A DNA stretch of 64,000 bases, taken from NCBI RefSeq assembly GCF_014837015.1, contig NZ_JACSPT010000012.1:1-64000 (forward strand), read 5' to 3'. The notes under the pieces are model-generated. The model had not been told where the DNA came from, made no database searches, and saw only the letters and a list, made by a program, of their open reading frames with translations. The stretch is from Acinetobacter pecorum. Its GTDB lineage: Bacteria; Pseudomonadota; Gammaproteobacteria; Pseudomonadales; Moraxellaceae. Below, piece after piece: positions 56,389-64,000 of this stretch. How positions within the stretch are numbered: position 1 is the first letter of the stretch; every line of letters begins with the position of its first letter. Both the position numbers and the translations under genes were made by a program.

Positions 56389-56408
56389 AGATTACCAATT
56401 TGTAATCT
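56389..56408. promoter_or_regulatory. Candidate HprR/CusR-type operator
   Basis: The palindrome AGATTACCAATTTGTAATCT lies in the 120-base divergent promoter. Its ATTAC-N6-GTAAT core resembles the box of the HprR/CusR regulators as I recall it (ATTACAA..TTGTAAT). It sits 31 bases before the regulator ATG and 69 bases before the HbpS-like gene. Confidence 0.65.
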
Positions 56409-56439
56409 AGAACTAGCTAAAAACAGCTAAACTACTGAC

Positions 56440-57111
56440 ATGCATATTTTAATTGTAGAAGATGAAGTCAAGATTGCTGAATATCTGGCAAAAGGACTGA
56501 ATGAGTCAGGTTATAGTACGGCCATCGCAGAAAATGGCGTGCGTGCATTATCGTGTTTGCAGCAACAGTCTTTTGATCTGGTGCTGCTTGATGTGATGCT
56601 GCCGGACCTGGACGGCTGGCAGGTATTACACACCCTGCGAACTTTTAGCCAGATTCCGGTATTAATGCTCACTGCACGTGATCATGTGCTAGATCGGGTT
56701 AAAGGACTGGAGCTTGGTGCCGATGATTATCTGACCAAGCCTTTTTCCTATATTGAATTACTGGCCCGAATCAAAAGTCTGTTGCGCCGTGTGCCGCGTC
56801 TGGAGCAGGAGGCCTATCAGGTTTCAGATCTGGTATTGAACCGCTTAAAGCATGAGGTTTACCGTAACGTACAAAAGATCGACTTGAGCCAGAAAGAATT
56901 TGCGCTGTTGCAATTGTTAATGGAACATCAGGGACAGGTGATGACCCGGAGCCAGATTGCGTCCATGGTCTGGAATATTAATTTTAATACTGATACTAAT
57001 GTGGTGGATGTGGCTATTCGCAGGCTGCGTAGCAAAATTGATGATCATTACACGCCAAAACTGATCCATACCGTACGTGGCATGGGTTATAAGCTAGATG
57101 AATGTCCATGA
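56440..57111 (+). CDS. OmpR-family response regulator, CusR/HprR-like
   Basis: A 223-residue regulator. The receiver begins MHILIVEDE, with phospho-acceptor D51 in LVLLDVMLPDLDGW and KPFS near 102; the winged helix has RSQIASMVWNINFNTDTNVVDV and ends TVRGMGYKLDE. This wording is typical of heavy-metal or redox regulators (CusR, HprR). Its last codons overlap the kinase gene. It should bind the palindrome just upstream and may control both itself and the divergent genes. Confidence 0.85.
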   Translation: MHILIVEDEVKIAEYLAKGLNESGYSTAIAENGVRALSCLQQQSFDLVLLDVMLPDLDGWQVLHTLRTFSQIPVLMLTARDHVLDRVKGLELGADDYLTKPFSYIELLARIKSLLRRVPRLEQEAYQVSDLVLNRLKHEVYRNVQKIDLSQKEFALLQLLMEHQGQVMTRSQIASMVWNINFNTDTNVVDVAIRRLRSKIDDHYTPKLIHTVRGMGYKLDECP

Positions 57112-58481
57112 AAAACCTAGTGTTATTGCCGTTGGCAACACGTTTAAGTATTGCATTTGCACTGGTGTCTTGCGTGGTGTTTCTGAGTGTGGCGTTGCTG
57201 TCTTATCAAAATATGCAACAGATGATTCAGACCCAGCAGGATCAGGCGCTGGCCGCTCGTATTTCCCGGATTGAGATTTTTCTTGAAGATGCCCAGAGTT
57301 TCAAACTTCTGGTCCAGCATCCCAAATTATATGAAAATATGCTGGGACAGGAAGATAATTTACTGTTGCTGCAGCATCAAAAAAGTCGTCTGATCGAAAT
57401 CAATCCTTTGCAGGTTCATATTCCGGCATTGCATTATTCCTCCAAATTACAGTTTCAGAATAATCAGGCTGAACATCCTTCAACACGTCTGGCTTTTAAA
57501 CAGGTGCAGTTTGAGGGTCGCAGCTACCAGCTGGTAGCAGGTAAACAGTTGGCAGAAGGACAAAGGGCACTGGCAACCTATTTATCAAAGCTGGTGCTCT
57601 ATAGTCTGCTTGGTATATTGCTCTCGACCTTTATGGCCTGGCTGGCTGGACGCTATATTCTAAAGTCAATGCGTCAGCTGATGCTGGCGACAGCACAGGT
57701 CAATATTCAGCAGCCCAATCAGCACATTGATGTTCAGAGTAATACGCTGGAGGTGCAAGAGCTGAGTCAGGCCATGAACGATATGCTCGGTAATATTCAG
57801 TCTGCATATCAGCAGTTGGCACGTTTTTCTGAGGATATTTCGCACGAACTTCGCACGCCATTAAACAATCTAATCGGGCAAACACAGATTCTGTTATCGC
57901 GGCCGCGCGAGCTTGCTGAACTGGAAAATCTGCTCTATTCCAACCTAGAAGAATATGAACGTCTAAGCCAGATGATTGAAAGCATGCTGTTTATCGCGCG
58001 GGTAGAGCATGGTGGATTTACGGTTGAAAAACAGCATTTCAATCTGAATGAGATGCTGCAAGAATTACTTGAGTACTTCAGTTTTCTGGCTGAAGAAAAG
58101 CAGATGCATTTAAAAATTAATGTTCCATCAGATTTAAGTCTGACTGCCAGCACCGCATTATTACAGCGCGCAGTTGCCAATCTGATCAGCAATGCCATTA
58201 CTTATGGTCAGCCGGGGAGTGAGATTAGTGTGTCGGCACAGCGACTGAACCATAGCATTAAAATATCGGTGCTGACGCCAGAGGTATGGATTGCAGATGA
58301 GCATCATCCGCATTTATTTGAGCGTTTTTATCAGATAGATGACAGCCGACATGAAAAAGCCCAGACGGGTGGTCTGGGCCTTGCCATTGTGCAGTCGATT
58401 ATGCAGCTCCATCAGGGGGGAGCAACTGTAGAAAATACGCCGTCTGGCGTGGTATTTAGCCTGTCACTACCTGATGAATAG
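57108..58481 (+). CDS. Sensor histidine kinase, CusS/HprS-like, with altered G1 box
   Basis: A kinase of about 457 residues. Transmembrane helices lie near 12-32 and 160-183 with a periplasmic sensor of about 125 residues between, then HAMP and the phospho-acceptor motif FSEDISHELRTPLNNL. The ATPase domain keeps the N box (NLISNAITYG) and G2 (GGLGLAIV), but the region of the G1 box reads LTPEVWIADEH, without the DxGxG of the family. ATGA overlap at 57108 is preferred; ATG 57102 is also in frame. The sensed signal may be reactive chlorine or copper by analogy. Confidence 0.82.
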   Translation: MKNLVLLPLATRLSIAFALVSCVVFLSVALLSYQNMQQMIQTQQDQALAARISRIEIFLEDAQSFKLLVQHPKLYENMLGQEDNLLLLQHQKSRLIEINPLQVHIPALHYSSKLQFQNNQAEHPSTRLAFKQVQFEGRSYQLVAGKQLAEGQRALATYLSKLVLYSLLGILLSTFMAWLAGRYILKSMRQLMLATAQVNIQQPNQHIDVQSNTLEVQELSQAMNDMLGNIQSAYQQLARFSEDISHELRTPLNNLIGQTQILLSRPRELAELENLLYSNLEEYERLSQMIESMLFIARVEHGGFTVEKQHFNLNEMLQELLEYFSFLAEEKQMHLKINVPSDLSLTASTALLQRAVANLISNAITYGQPGSEISVSAQRLNHSIKISVLTPEVWIADEHHPHLFERFYQIDDSRHEKAQTGGLGLAIVQSIMQLHQGGATVENTPSGVVFSLSLPDE

Positions 58482-58489
58482 GCTGAGCT

Positions 58490-59278
58490 TTAACCACGAC
58501 CCCGGCCACGACCACGTGGTGCCTTGGTATTTGGACGAGTAGTACCATTGGTGCGACGTTTCGGCTTTTCGCTTTCGTCCATTTGCCAGATGCGTTTGGT
58601 GCCAGACTTTTTCACGGAACCATCTTTGTTCTTGCGAACGATTGGTTTGCCACCCGTACCCCCCGGCTTCTTCACATAAGAACGTGAACGATATGGTTCT
58701 TCAGCAGGGATATTCTGGAAGTCAGGGTAAAGTAATGGCTCAATTTCTCTGGTCTCACCCGGCTGCAATCCCATACGAACCAAATCAATCTCACCAATTT
58801 TGGTACGGATCAAACGTAAGGTCGGGAAGCCGACAGCAGAAGTCATGCGACGAACCTGACGGTTACGACCTTCACAGATGGAAATCTCAACCCAAGACGT
58901 CGGAACAGAGGCACGGAAACGAACAGGAGGATTACGCTCCCACAACCATTCCGGTTCAGACACTTTTTCAGCACGTGCAGGAAGCGTCATGCCATCTTTC
59001 AGCTCAACACCTTTACGAAGCTGTTCAAGGGCCTCGTCAGTGATATCACCTTCAACCTGCACCATATAAGTTTTAAACTTTTTATTGGCAGGATTGGTGA
59101 TATATTGGTTGAGACCACCGTGATCGGTGAGAAAAACCAGACCTTCTGAGTCCATGTCCAAACGGCCAGCAAGACGCAGATCTTTGTCGTTGACGAAATC
59201 GGCCATGGTAGGATGCTTTTCATCCGGACGGAATTGGGAGAGGACGTCATAAGGTTTGTTTAGAATGACGATTTTCAT
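58490..59278 (-). CDS. rluE: 23S rRNA pseudouridine synthase RluE with basic C-terminal tail
   Basis: A 262-residue RsuA-family enzyme without an S4 domain, converting U2457 of 23S rRNA by family. NKPYDVLSQF starts it, catalytic Asp is in AGRLDMDSEGL, and PTSWVEISICEGRNRQVRRM and GFPTLRLIRTKIG follow. After about residue 188 there is an extra Lys/Arg/Gly-rich tail of about 75 residues ending in RGRGRGRG, absent from E. coli RluE. The tail could bind RNA. Confidence 0.9.
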   Translation of the reverse strand: MKIVILNKPYDVLSQFRPDEKHPTMADFVNDKDLRLAGRLDMDSEGLVFLTDHGGLNQYITNPANKKFKTYMVQVEGDITDEALEQLRKGVELKDGMTLPARAEKVSEPEWLWERNPPVRFRASVPTSWVEISICEGRNRQVRRMTSAVGFPTLRLIRTKIGEIDLVRMGLQPGETREIEPLLYPDFQNIPAEEPYRSRSYVKKPGGTGGKPIVRKNKDGSVKKSGTKRIWQMDESEKPKRRTNGTTRPNTKAPRGRGRGRG

Positions 59279-59472
59279 AGGAAATAACTTCTATAATTAC
59301 ATTAATTTAAAAAATGTAGAGGTTTATTTAAAAGGGAAACTTTGTTATTTCCCGTATAAATCTCAAAAACAACAAATCTGGATTAGAATATTATGCGTTA
59401 AGAACAGCTGAAAGTATTGCCTAATTGGCAATTATTTAAGATTTGTCAGCGGCATTAGGGAGAATACTAATA

Positions 59473-60729
59473 ATGGGATATCAAAAAATCGTAGTACCTG
59501 TGGATGGTACCAAAATTACCGTAAATGCAGACCTTTCACTCAACGTACCAAATAATCCAATTATCCCATTTATTGAGGGGGATGGAATTGGTGTTGATAT
59601 TACACCAACAATGCAGGCTGTGGTAGATGCTGCTGTGCAAAAAGCATACGCCGGGAAGCGTTCCATCGAATGGATGGAGGTCTACTGCGGTGAAAAAGCT
59701 AATAAAATTTATGGCATTTATATGCCTGAAGAAACTCTGGAAGCGCTGCGAGATTATGTGATATCTATTAAGGGTCCACTGACTACGCCAGTCGGTGGGG
59801 GGATTCGTTCCCTGAACGTGGCATTACGCCAGGAACTGGATTTATATGTCTGTGTGCGTCCGGTACGCTGGTTTGAAGGTGTACCGTCACCGGTACATCA
59901 TCCGGAACTGACCGACATGGTCATTTTTCGTGAGAATTCAGAAGATATTTATGCCGGAATTGAATGGAAAGCAGATTCTCCCGAAGCAAAAAAAGTGATC
60001 AAGTTTCTGAAACAAGAAATGGGTGTAACCAACATTCGTTTTGAAGACAATTGTGGGATCGGGATCAAGCCTGTCTCCAAAGAGGGTAGCCAGCGACTGG
60101 TGCGTAAAGCTATCCAGTTTGCTATTGAGAATGACAAGCCGAGTGTGACCTTGGTACACAAAGGCAATATCATGAAATACACTGAAGGGGCGTTTAAAGA
60201 ATGGGGCTATGAAGTTGCGCTAGAACGTTTTGGTGGAGAGCTTTTGGATGGTGGACCGTGGGTTAAAATCAAAAATCCAAGAACAGGTAAAGACATTATT
60301 ATTAAGGATGTCATTGCCGATGCTTTCTTGCAGCAAATCTTGATGCGTCCGGCAGATTATTCCGTGATTGCCACACTGAACTTAAATGGTGATTATATTT
60401 CTGATGCGCTTGCTGCGGAAGTCGGGGGAATCGGGATTGCACCAGGTGCCAATATTGGCGGTTCGATTGCAGTCTATGAAGCAACCCACGGGACAGCGCC
60501 TAAATATGCCGGACAAGATAAGGTGAATCCAGGCTCGATTATTCTGTCTGCAGAAATGATGCTGCGCGATATGGGCTGGACAGAAGCTGCCGACCTGATC
60601 ATTAAGGGTATTTCAGGGGCAATTGCGGCAAAAACGGTGACCTATGATTTCGAGCGCCTGATGCCAGGTGCAACTTTACTTCGTTGTTCTGAGTTTGGTC
60701 AGGCCATCATTGACAACATGGATGCTTAA
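59473..60729 (+). CDS. icd: NADP-dependent isocitrate dehydrogenase
   Basis: A 418-residue TCA-cycle enzyme of the dimeric IDH-I type. Motifs: [33 protein letters not shown] (with the Ser that AceK phosphorylates in E. coli), and [19 protein letters not shown] 59473 has GGGAGA before it, so upstream in-frame codons are leader. Monomeric IDH, also common in this genus, would be far larger. It has its own terminator. Confidence 0.95.
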   Translation: MGYQKIVVPVDGTKITVNADLSLNVPNNPIIPFIEGDGIGVDITPTMQAVVDAAVQKAYAGKRSIEWMEVYCGEKANKIYGIYMPEETLEALRDYVISIKGPLTTPVGGGIRSLNVALRQELDLYVCVRPVRWFEGVPSPVHHPELTDMVIFRENSEDIYAGIEWKADSPEAKKVIKFLKQEMGVTNIRFEDNCGIGIKPVSKEGSQRLVRKAIQFAIENDKPSVTLVHKGNIMKYTEGAFKEWGYEVALERFGGELLDGGPWVKIKNPRTGKDIIIKDVIADAFLQQILMRPADYSVIATLNLNGDYISDALAAEVGGIGIAPGANIGGSIAVYEATHGTAPKYAGQDKVNPGSIILSAEMMLRDMGWTEAADLIIKGISGAIAAKTVTYDFERLMPGATLLRCSEFGQAIIDNMDA

Positions 60730-60747
60730 AACTGTAATTTATAAATC

Positions 60748-60775
60748 AAAACCTGCATTAACTGCGGGTTTTTTT
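60748..60775 (+). terminator. Terminator of icd
   Basis: AAAACCTGC and GCGGGTTTT (one G-T) enclose seven bases, then TTT. Confidence 0.85.
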
Positions 60776-61022
60776 ATAGCTGCTTTTTCACTAAAAGTTT
60801 AAGTGATTTTGGCTGAAAGTTAAAATGGGTATCAGGCTGCAAATTTATGTAAGAAGTGTAATAAGCCCCAAAATGATTCGCTCATAGCTGAATGACTTAG
60901 TGAAATTTGTATTACATTAACGTATTTGGATACAGCTCAGCGATTGGCTTATTTTGTATACACGGTACAGTAATGAATGGAACTTCCAGTGATATAGAGA
61001 CGGTTCTCTAAAGGAGTATATA

Positions 61023-61148
61023 ATGGCGAAAACTAGAGCGAAGCATAAGCAGGTCCAGCAAAAAGACAAGCAGAACAATGCTCAGAACGAAGAGCAACAA
61101 CAGCAACAACAACCATCGAAACCATCTCGCGCAAAAAAACGCAGGTAA
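61023..61148 (+). CDS. 41-residue basic, glutamine-rich small protein
   Basis: It begins MAKTRAKHKQVQQKDKQ, continues with a run of six Gln, and ends SKPSRAKKRR. About one third of the residues are Lys or Arg and a quarter Gln; it is probably disordered. AAGGAG lies six bases before the ATG, a small hairpin (AGAGA/TCTCT, 60996-61009) precedes it, and a perfect terminator follows 20 bases after the stop. I do not recognise a family. Nucleic-acid binding is a guess from composition. Confidence 0.72.
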   Translation: MAKTRAKHKQVQQKDKQNNAQNEEQQQQQQPSKPSRAKKRR

Positions 61149-61167
61149 TCTCTTTTTTAACCTAAAT

Positions 61168-61195
61168 AACAAAGCCCTCATTTGAGGGTTTTGTT
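61168..61195 (+). terminator. Terminator of the small basic protein gene
   Basis: AACAAAGCCCTC and GAGGGTTTTGTT pair (one G-T) around ATTT. Confidence 0.82.
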
Positions 61196-61291
61196 ATTTA
61201 AAAGCTTATATAAAATCATCACTAAAAATAACAGGATTATGATTTTAAATTAGGCGGTTGTGATTAAGATAAAAGTCATTTATTTAATTAG

Positions 61292-61849
61292 ATGCGAATA
61301 TTGGTGAAATTTCTTTGGATTATAAGCTTACTGTTGTCTATGGGGTTTTTACTGACGGCCTGTCAGCCACCGCCGTCAGGTCAGGCAGCGGGATGGAAAA
61401 GCCCATATCTATATTGGCAATTACAAAGAACCGAGTTAGAAGCGCCGCTACAGATTCCGGTGGAAGGGGTTAGAGTCGGCCAAATCAATGATACCTGGGG
61501 AGCAGCACGTAGTGCTGGTCGCAAACATGAAGGTACAGATATTTTTGCCAAACGTGGTACACCTGTATTTAGTGCGACTCAAGGTATTGTAGGGAAGATT
61601 GGGACCAATAATCTGGGTGGAAAAATCATCTGGGTGACCGGTCCAAATATGAGCCAACATTATTATGCACATCTGGACGATTATGCAGAACATATTCAGG
61701 AAGGTGACTGGGTTGAGGCAGGTGAAGTCATTGCTTATGTGGGTAATACGGGTAATGCTAAAAATACCCCGCCGCATTTACATTATGGGATTTATTTAGG
61801 GGGGCAAGGGGCTACCAATCCGTATCCTTATTTGGTACCTTCTCCTTGA
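61292..61849 (+). CDS. M23-family peptidase lipoprotein
   Basis: A 185-residue lipoprotein with lipobox LTAC (C24). The LytM/M23 domain has both zinc motifs: HEGTD (HxxxD, near 79) and HLHYG (HxH, near 163), so catalysis looks intact. It would cut peptidoglycan cross-bridges or peptides, or activate amidases. Its 3' end overlaps the convergent MFS gene by 22 bases. Confidence 0.88.
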   Translation: MRILVKFLWIISLLLSMGFLLTACQPPPSGQAAGWKSPYLYWQLQRTELEAPLQIPVEGVRVGQINDTWGAARSAGRKHEGTDIFAKRGTPVFSATQGIVGKIGTNNLGGKIIWVTGPNMSQHYYAHLDDYAEHIQEGDWVEAGEVIAYVGNTGNAKNTPPHLHYGIYLGGQGATNPYPYLVPSP

Positions 61850-63051
61850 GTAGAATCTGGCTGAATGTGTTTGTTGGTTTTGAGTCTGGAGAAACCTGTA
61901 TACCAGAATAGTTGCATTGTTCCCAATAAAAGGACAAATGCAGCCAATATAAACTGCTGATGGTAGCTTAATCCCAGATACTGTAGCGCACTGAAACTAA
62001 GACCACCGATCAGCTGAACAGCGGCAAAACATAAGGTGGCAATACTCCAGAGTTTTTTATAAGCCAATCCATACAGTTGTAGAATGGTGTAAGAGGTCAG
62101 GAAGACCACAGCGGGATTTAGCATCCCGGTAAAAAAGGAAGAGCTAAAAGTGAGTAAGGGATAGGCATCTAGAGTCGCAATAAAAATGGCCATAATATAA
62201 AGGCTATAAAGAATTTTCAGTGCAGCAAAATTACCCCATTTTCTGGCCAGTGCATAAGCACTCAAAGCACCCAAGGCACTGCCGAGTCCATACAGAATCC
62301 AGTTGAAATTAATCCAGAACAAGCTCAATCCCAACTGCTGGCTTAAATAATCAATCCAGAAGAGTGAATGCGGTATATAGGCGAATGCACTACAGGCGTA
62401 GACCGTCAATAAACTATAAAAAATACTATTCAGAGGGAGATGAGCGGTAACAGCAGGTGCCTGTAGAGAAAGATAGGGTTTAAACTGCTGTAGTAGTAAG
62501 CTTAAAACAATAGACATAAGCAGGGCAAAGCCCCACAAGATCAGCCATGCAGTCTGGATGGAAATTTGATCCAGATAAGGCAGAAACAGGGTTGCAACTA
62601 AAACACCTACTCCAATTCCGCTAAAACCAATAAAGTTGATTTTAAGACGGTCTTGAAGTTCACAGCATTGCGCGACCACACTCGGCGATAAGATCATCAT
62701 TAGTCCACCGCTGATCCCGGAAATAATCCGCCAAGCGATATACCATGCTTCAGAAAAACCAGAAAATGCACAGCACATCAGGCTGAACATGCCGGCAAAG
62801 GCTGAAATTTGAATATAAGTGCTCATACTCCGGTCTTGAGGCAGGCGCATGGCGGTAAATGCGCCGATCAAATAGCCCAGCAAATTGGCACTGCCCAAGA
62901 GACTGGCAAAATCTGTACTCCAGCCAAAGGCTTCGCGTGTACCAGGTAACAGGGCGGTATAAGAAAAACGAAGAATACCAATACCTAAGCACATGCTAAG
63001 ACAGAGGAGTAGGCTGAGTTTTATTGTATTTGAGGACATCCGTGTACTCAT
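61828..63051 (-). CDS. YbfB/YjiJ-family MFS transporter
   Basis: A 407-residue inner-membrane carrier with 12 predicted helices. GIGILRFSYTALLP near 23-36 is the YbfB/YjiJ signature, and WRIISGISGGLMMI lies in helix 4. The substrate is unknown. ATG 63051 and ATG 63039 are both possible. It ends inside the M23 gene on the other strand. Confidence 0.85.
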   Translation of the reverse strand: MSTRMSSNTIKLSLLLCLSMCLGIGILRFSYTALLPGTREAFGWSTDFASLLGSANLLGYLIGAFTAMRLPQDRSMSTYIQISAFAGMFSLMCCAFSGFSEAWYIAWRIISGISGGLMMILSPSVVAQCCELQDRLKINFIGFSGIGVGVLVATLFLPYLDQISIQTAWLILWGFALLMSIVLSLLLQQFKPYLSLQAPAVTAHLPLNSIFYSLLTVYACSAFAYIPHSLFWIDYLSQQLGLSLFWINFNWILYGLGSALGALSAYALARKWGNFAALKILYSLYIMAIFIATLDAYPLLTFSSSFFTGMLNPAVVFLTSYTILQLYGLAYKKLWSIATLCFAAVQLIGGLSFSALQYLGLSYHQQFILAAFVLLLGTMQLFWYTGFSRLKTNKHIQPDSTQGEGTK

Positions 63052-63201
63052 AGAATTTTATATTTGGTCAAAAAATAACATGAATTTTTATGGTTGAGGA
63101 GGAATTGCCCGTTAAGAAACCCTGGAGTACAGAAATTTGTGCAAGAAAACCGCCAGGCTTTTTAAAATGTATAAGTTAAAACCTGAACTTTTCAAAAAAG
63201 T

Positions 63202-63233
63202 AAAAAAAACCGCATTTAAAAATGCGGTTTTTT
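63202..63233. terminator. Terminator of alaA (also fits the + strand)
   Basis: CCGCATT and AATGCGG with long flanking A- and U-runs. Nineteen bases past the alaA stop. Confidence 0.88.
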
Positions 63234-63252
63234 ATATCGTCTAGTGCTGGAA

Positions 63253-64000
63253 TTAACGCATCTTGGCCAGGAAACGACCAACACGCGTAATAGCTTCACG
63301 CAGTTCATTTTCAGCCGGCAGGAATACTACACGGAAATGATCGGGTGTCGGCCAGTTAAAGCCTGTACCTTGAACCAGAAGTACTTTCTCTGCACGTAAC
63401 AAATCCAGCATCAGTTTTTCATCGTCCTGAATTGGATACACATTCGGATCCAGTTTCGGGAAGCAGTACATTGCACCTTCAGGCTTGACACAAGATACTC
63501 CGGGGATCTCGTTCAGCATTTCCCAGGCAATGTTGCGCTGTTCATATAAACGCCCACCAGGACGAATCAGGTCGTTAATGGACTGATAACCGCCCAGCGC
63601 AGTCTGAATCGCATATTGTGCCTGATGATTGGCGCACAGGCGCATCGACGCCAGCATATCCAGACCTTCGATATAATCTGCTGCACGAGACTTGTCACCA
63701 GTGATTGCCATCCAGCCCGAACGGTAACCGGCAATACGATACGCTTTAGACAAGCCGTTAAATGATACGCAAAGTTGATTACCTGCCAAGGCAGCCACAG
63801 CAACATGCTCGATCCCATCGTAGACAATTTTGTCATAGATTTCGTCAGCAAATAAAATCAGGTCATATTTCTTGGCCAAGTCGACGATTTGTTGCAAGAC
63901 ATGACGTGGGTAAACCGAGCCAGTCGGGTTATTCGGGTTAATAATCACAATGCCGCGGGTATTCGGCGTGATTTTGCTTTCCATGTCGGCAATATCTGGA
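63253..64000 (-). CDS. alaA: Glutamate-pyruvate aminotransferase AlaA, C-terminal part
   Basis: The last 248 codons of a PLP aminotransferase; the 5' part lies past the window edge. The frame remains open to base 64000 (PDIAD before MESKITPNTRG). VIINPNNPTGS, FADEIYDKIVYDG and the PLP-lysine motif SFNGLSKAYRIAGYRSGWM are all present, typical of AlaA/YfbQ. It makes alanine from pyruvate and glutamate. Confidence 0.92.
   Translation of the reverse strand, partial: PDIADMESKITPNTRGIVIINPNNPTGSVYPRHVLQQIVDLAKKYDLILFADEIYDKIVYDGIEHVAVAALAGNQLCVSFNGLSKAYRIAGYRSGWMAITGDKSRAADYIEGLDMLASMRLCANHQAQYAIQTALGGYQSINDLIRPGGRLYEQRNIAWEMLNEIPGVSCVKPEGAMYCFPKLDPNVYPIQDDEKLMLDLLRAEKVLLVQGTGFNWPTPDHFRVVFLPAENELREAITRVGRFLAKMR

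Overview
The window looks like ordinary chromosome of an Acinetobacter-type gammaproteobacterium (Moraxellaceae). The main evidence is the gene set and order: a pheA-hisC-tyrA/aroA aromatic operon with a fused TyrA-AroA, alaS-lysC-csrA in a row, mrcB followed by an LpoP-like lipoprotein, ygiW next to a QseBC-like two-component pair, and hisZ-purA. AT-rich spacers and many compact stem-plus-U-run terminators fit this. The species cannot be fixed from the sequence. I see no rRNA, tRNA, complete insertion sequence, prophage or CRISPR array.

Layout. 1-4.2 kb: end of ahpF, a TrhP-like tRNA hydroxylase with a ferredoxin, a MerR regulator divergent from a short CDF metal transporter, and ferredoxin-NADP reductase. 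4.2-12.1 kb: TrmO, an MgtC-family membrane protein, a GspE-type ATPase, YgiW plus QseBC-like regulators, Fur-controlled hemP, and a Nudix/TMP-synthase fusion. 12.1-21.3 kb: LpoP and PBP1b, NAD kinase, YeaC, a YbiB-like protein, DctA, an acyl-CoA dehydrogenase and a DJ-1/PfpI protein. 21.7-26.3 kb: aromatic amino acid operon. 26.3-33.9 kb: the most accessory-looking part, with a NalP-like lipoprotein autotransporter protease carrying a hexanucleotide repeat, long AT-rich spacers and a probable small RNA. 33.9-38.5 kb: purine permease, adenine deaminase, two paralogous cysteine-patterned lipoproteins around a cytochrome b561, and RNase HII. 38.6-43.2 kb: csrA, lysC and alaS. 43.5-49.5 kb: an Epd-like dehydrogenase, hisZ, purA and an M48 protease. 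49.6-55 kb: SlyD-like PPIase, NDH-2, a DD-carboxypeptidase and an M61 peptidase. 55.3-58.5 kb: periplasmic 5-hydroxyisourate hydrolase and an HbpS/GlcG-like protein, divergent from a CusRS/HprRS-like two-component system. 58.5-64 kb: RluE, Icd, a 41-residue basic glutamine-rich protein, an M23 lipoprotein, an MFS carrier and partial AlaA.

Strongest leads. (1) The hiuH / hbpS-like / two-component cluster has a palindrome in its divergent promoter that resembles the HprR/CusR box. (2) A two-hairpin transcript with its own extended -10 promoter and terminator lies upstream of the purine permease, followed by a second structured element. (3) Two paralogous lipoproteins share a four-cysteine pattern and surround a cytochrome b561. 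(4) A 41-residue protein sits in its own complete transcription unit. (5) A surface-protease candidate carries a slippage-prone Thr-Pro repeat. All functions are read from motifs and context; no database search was run.
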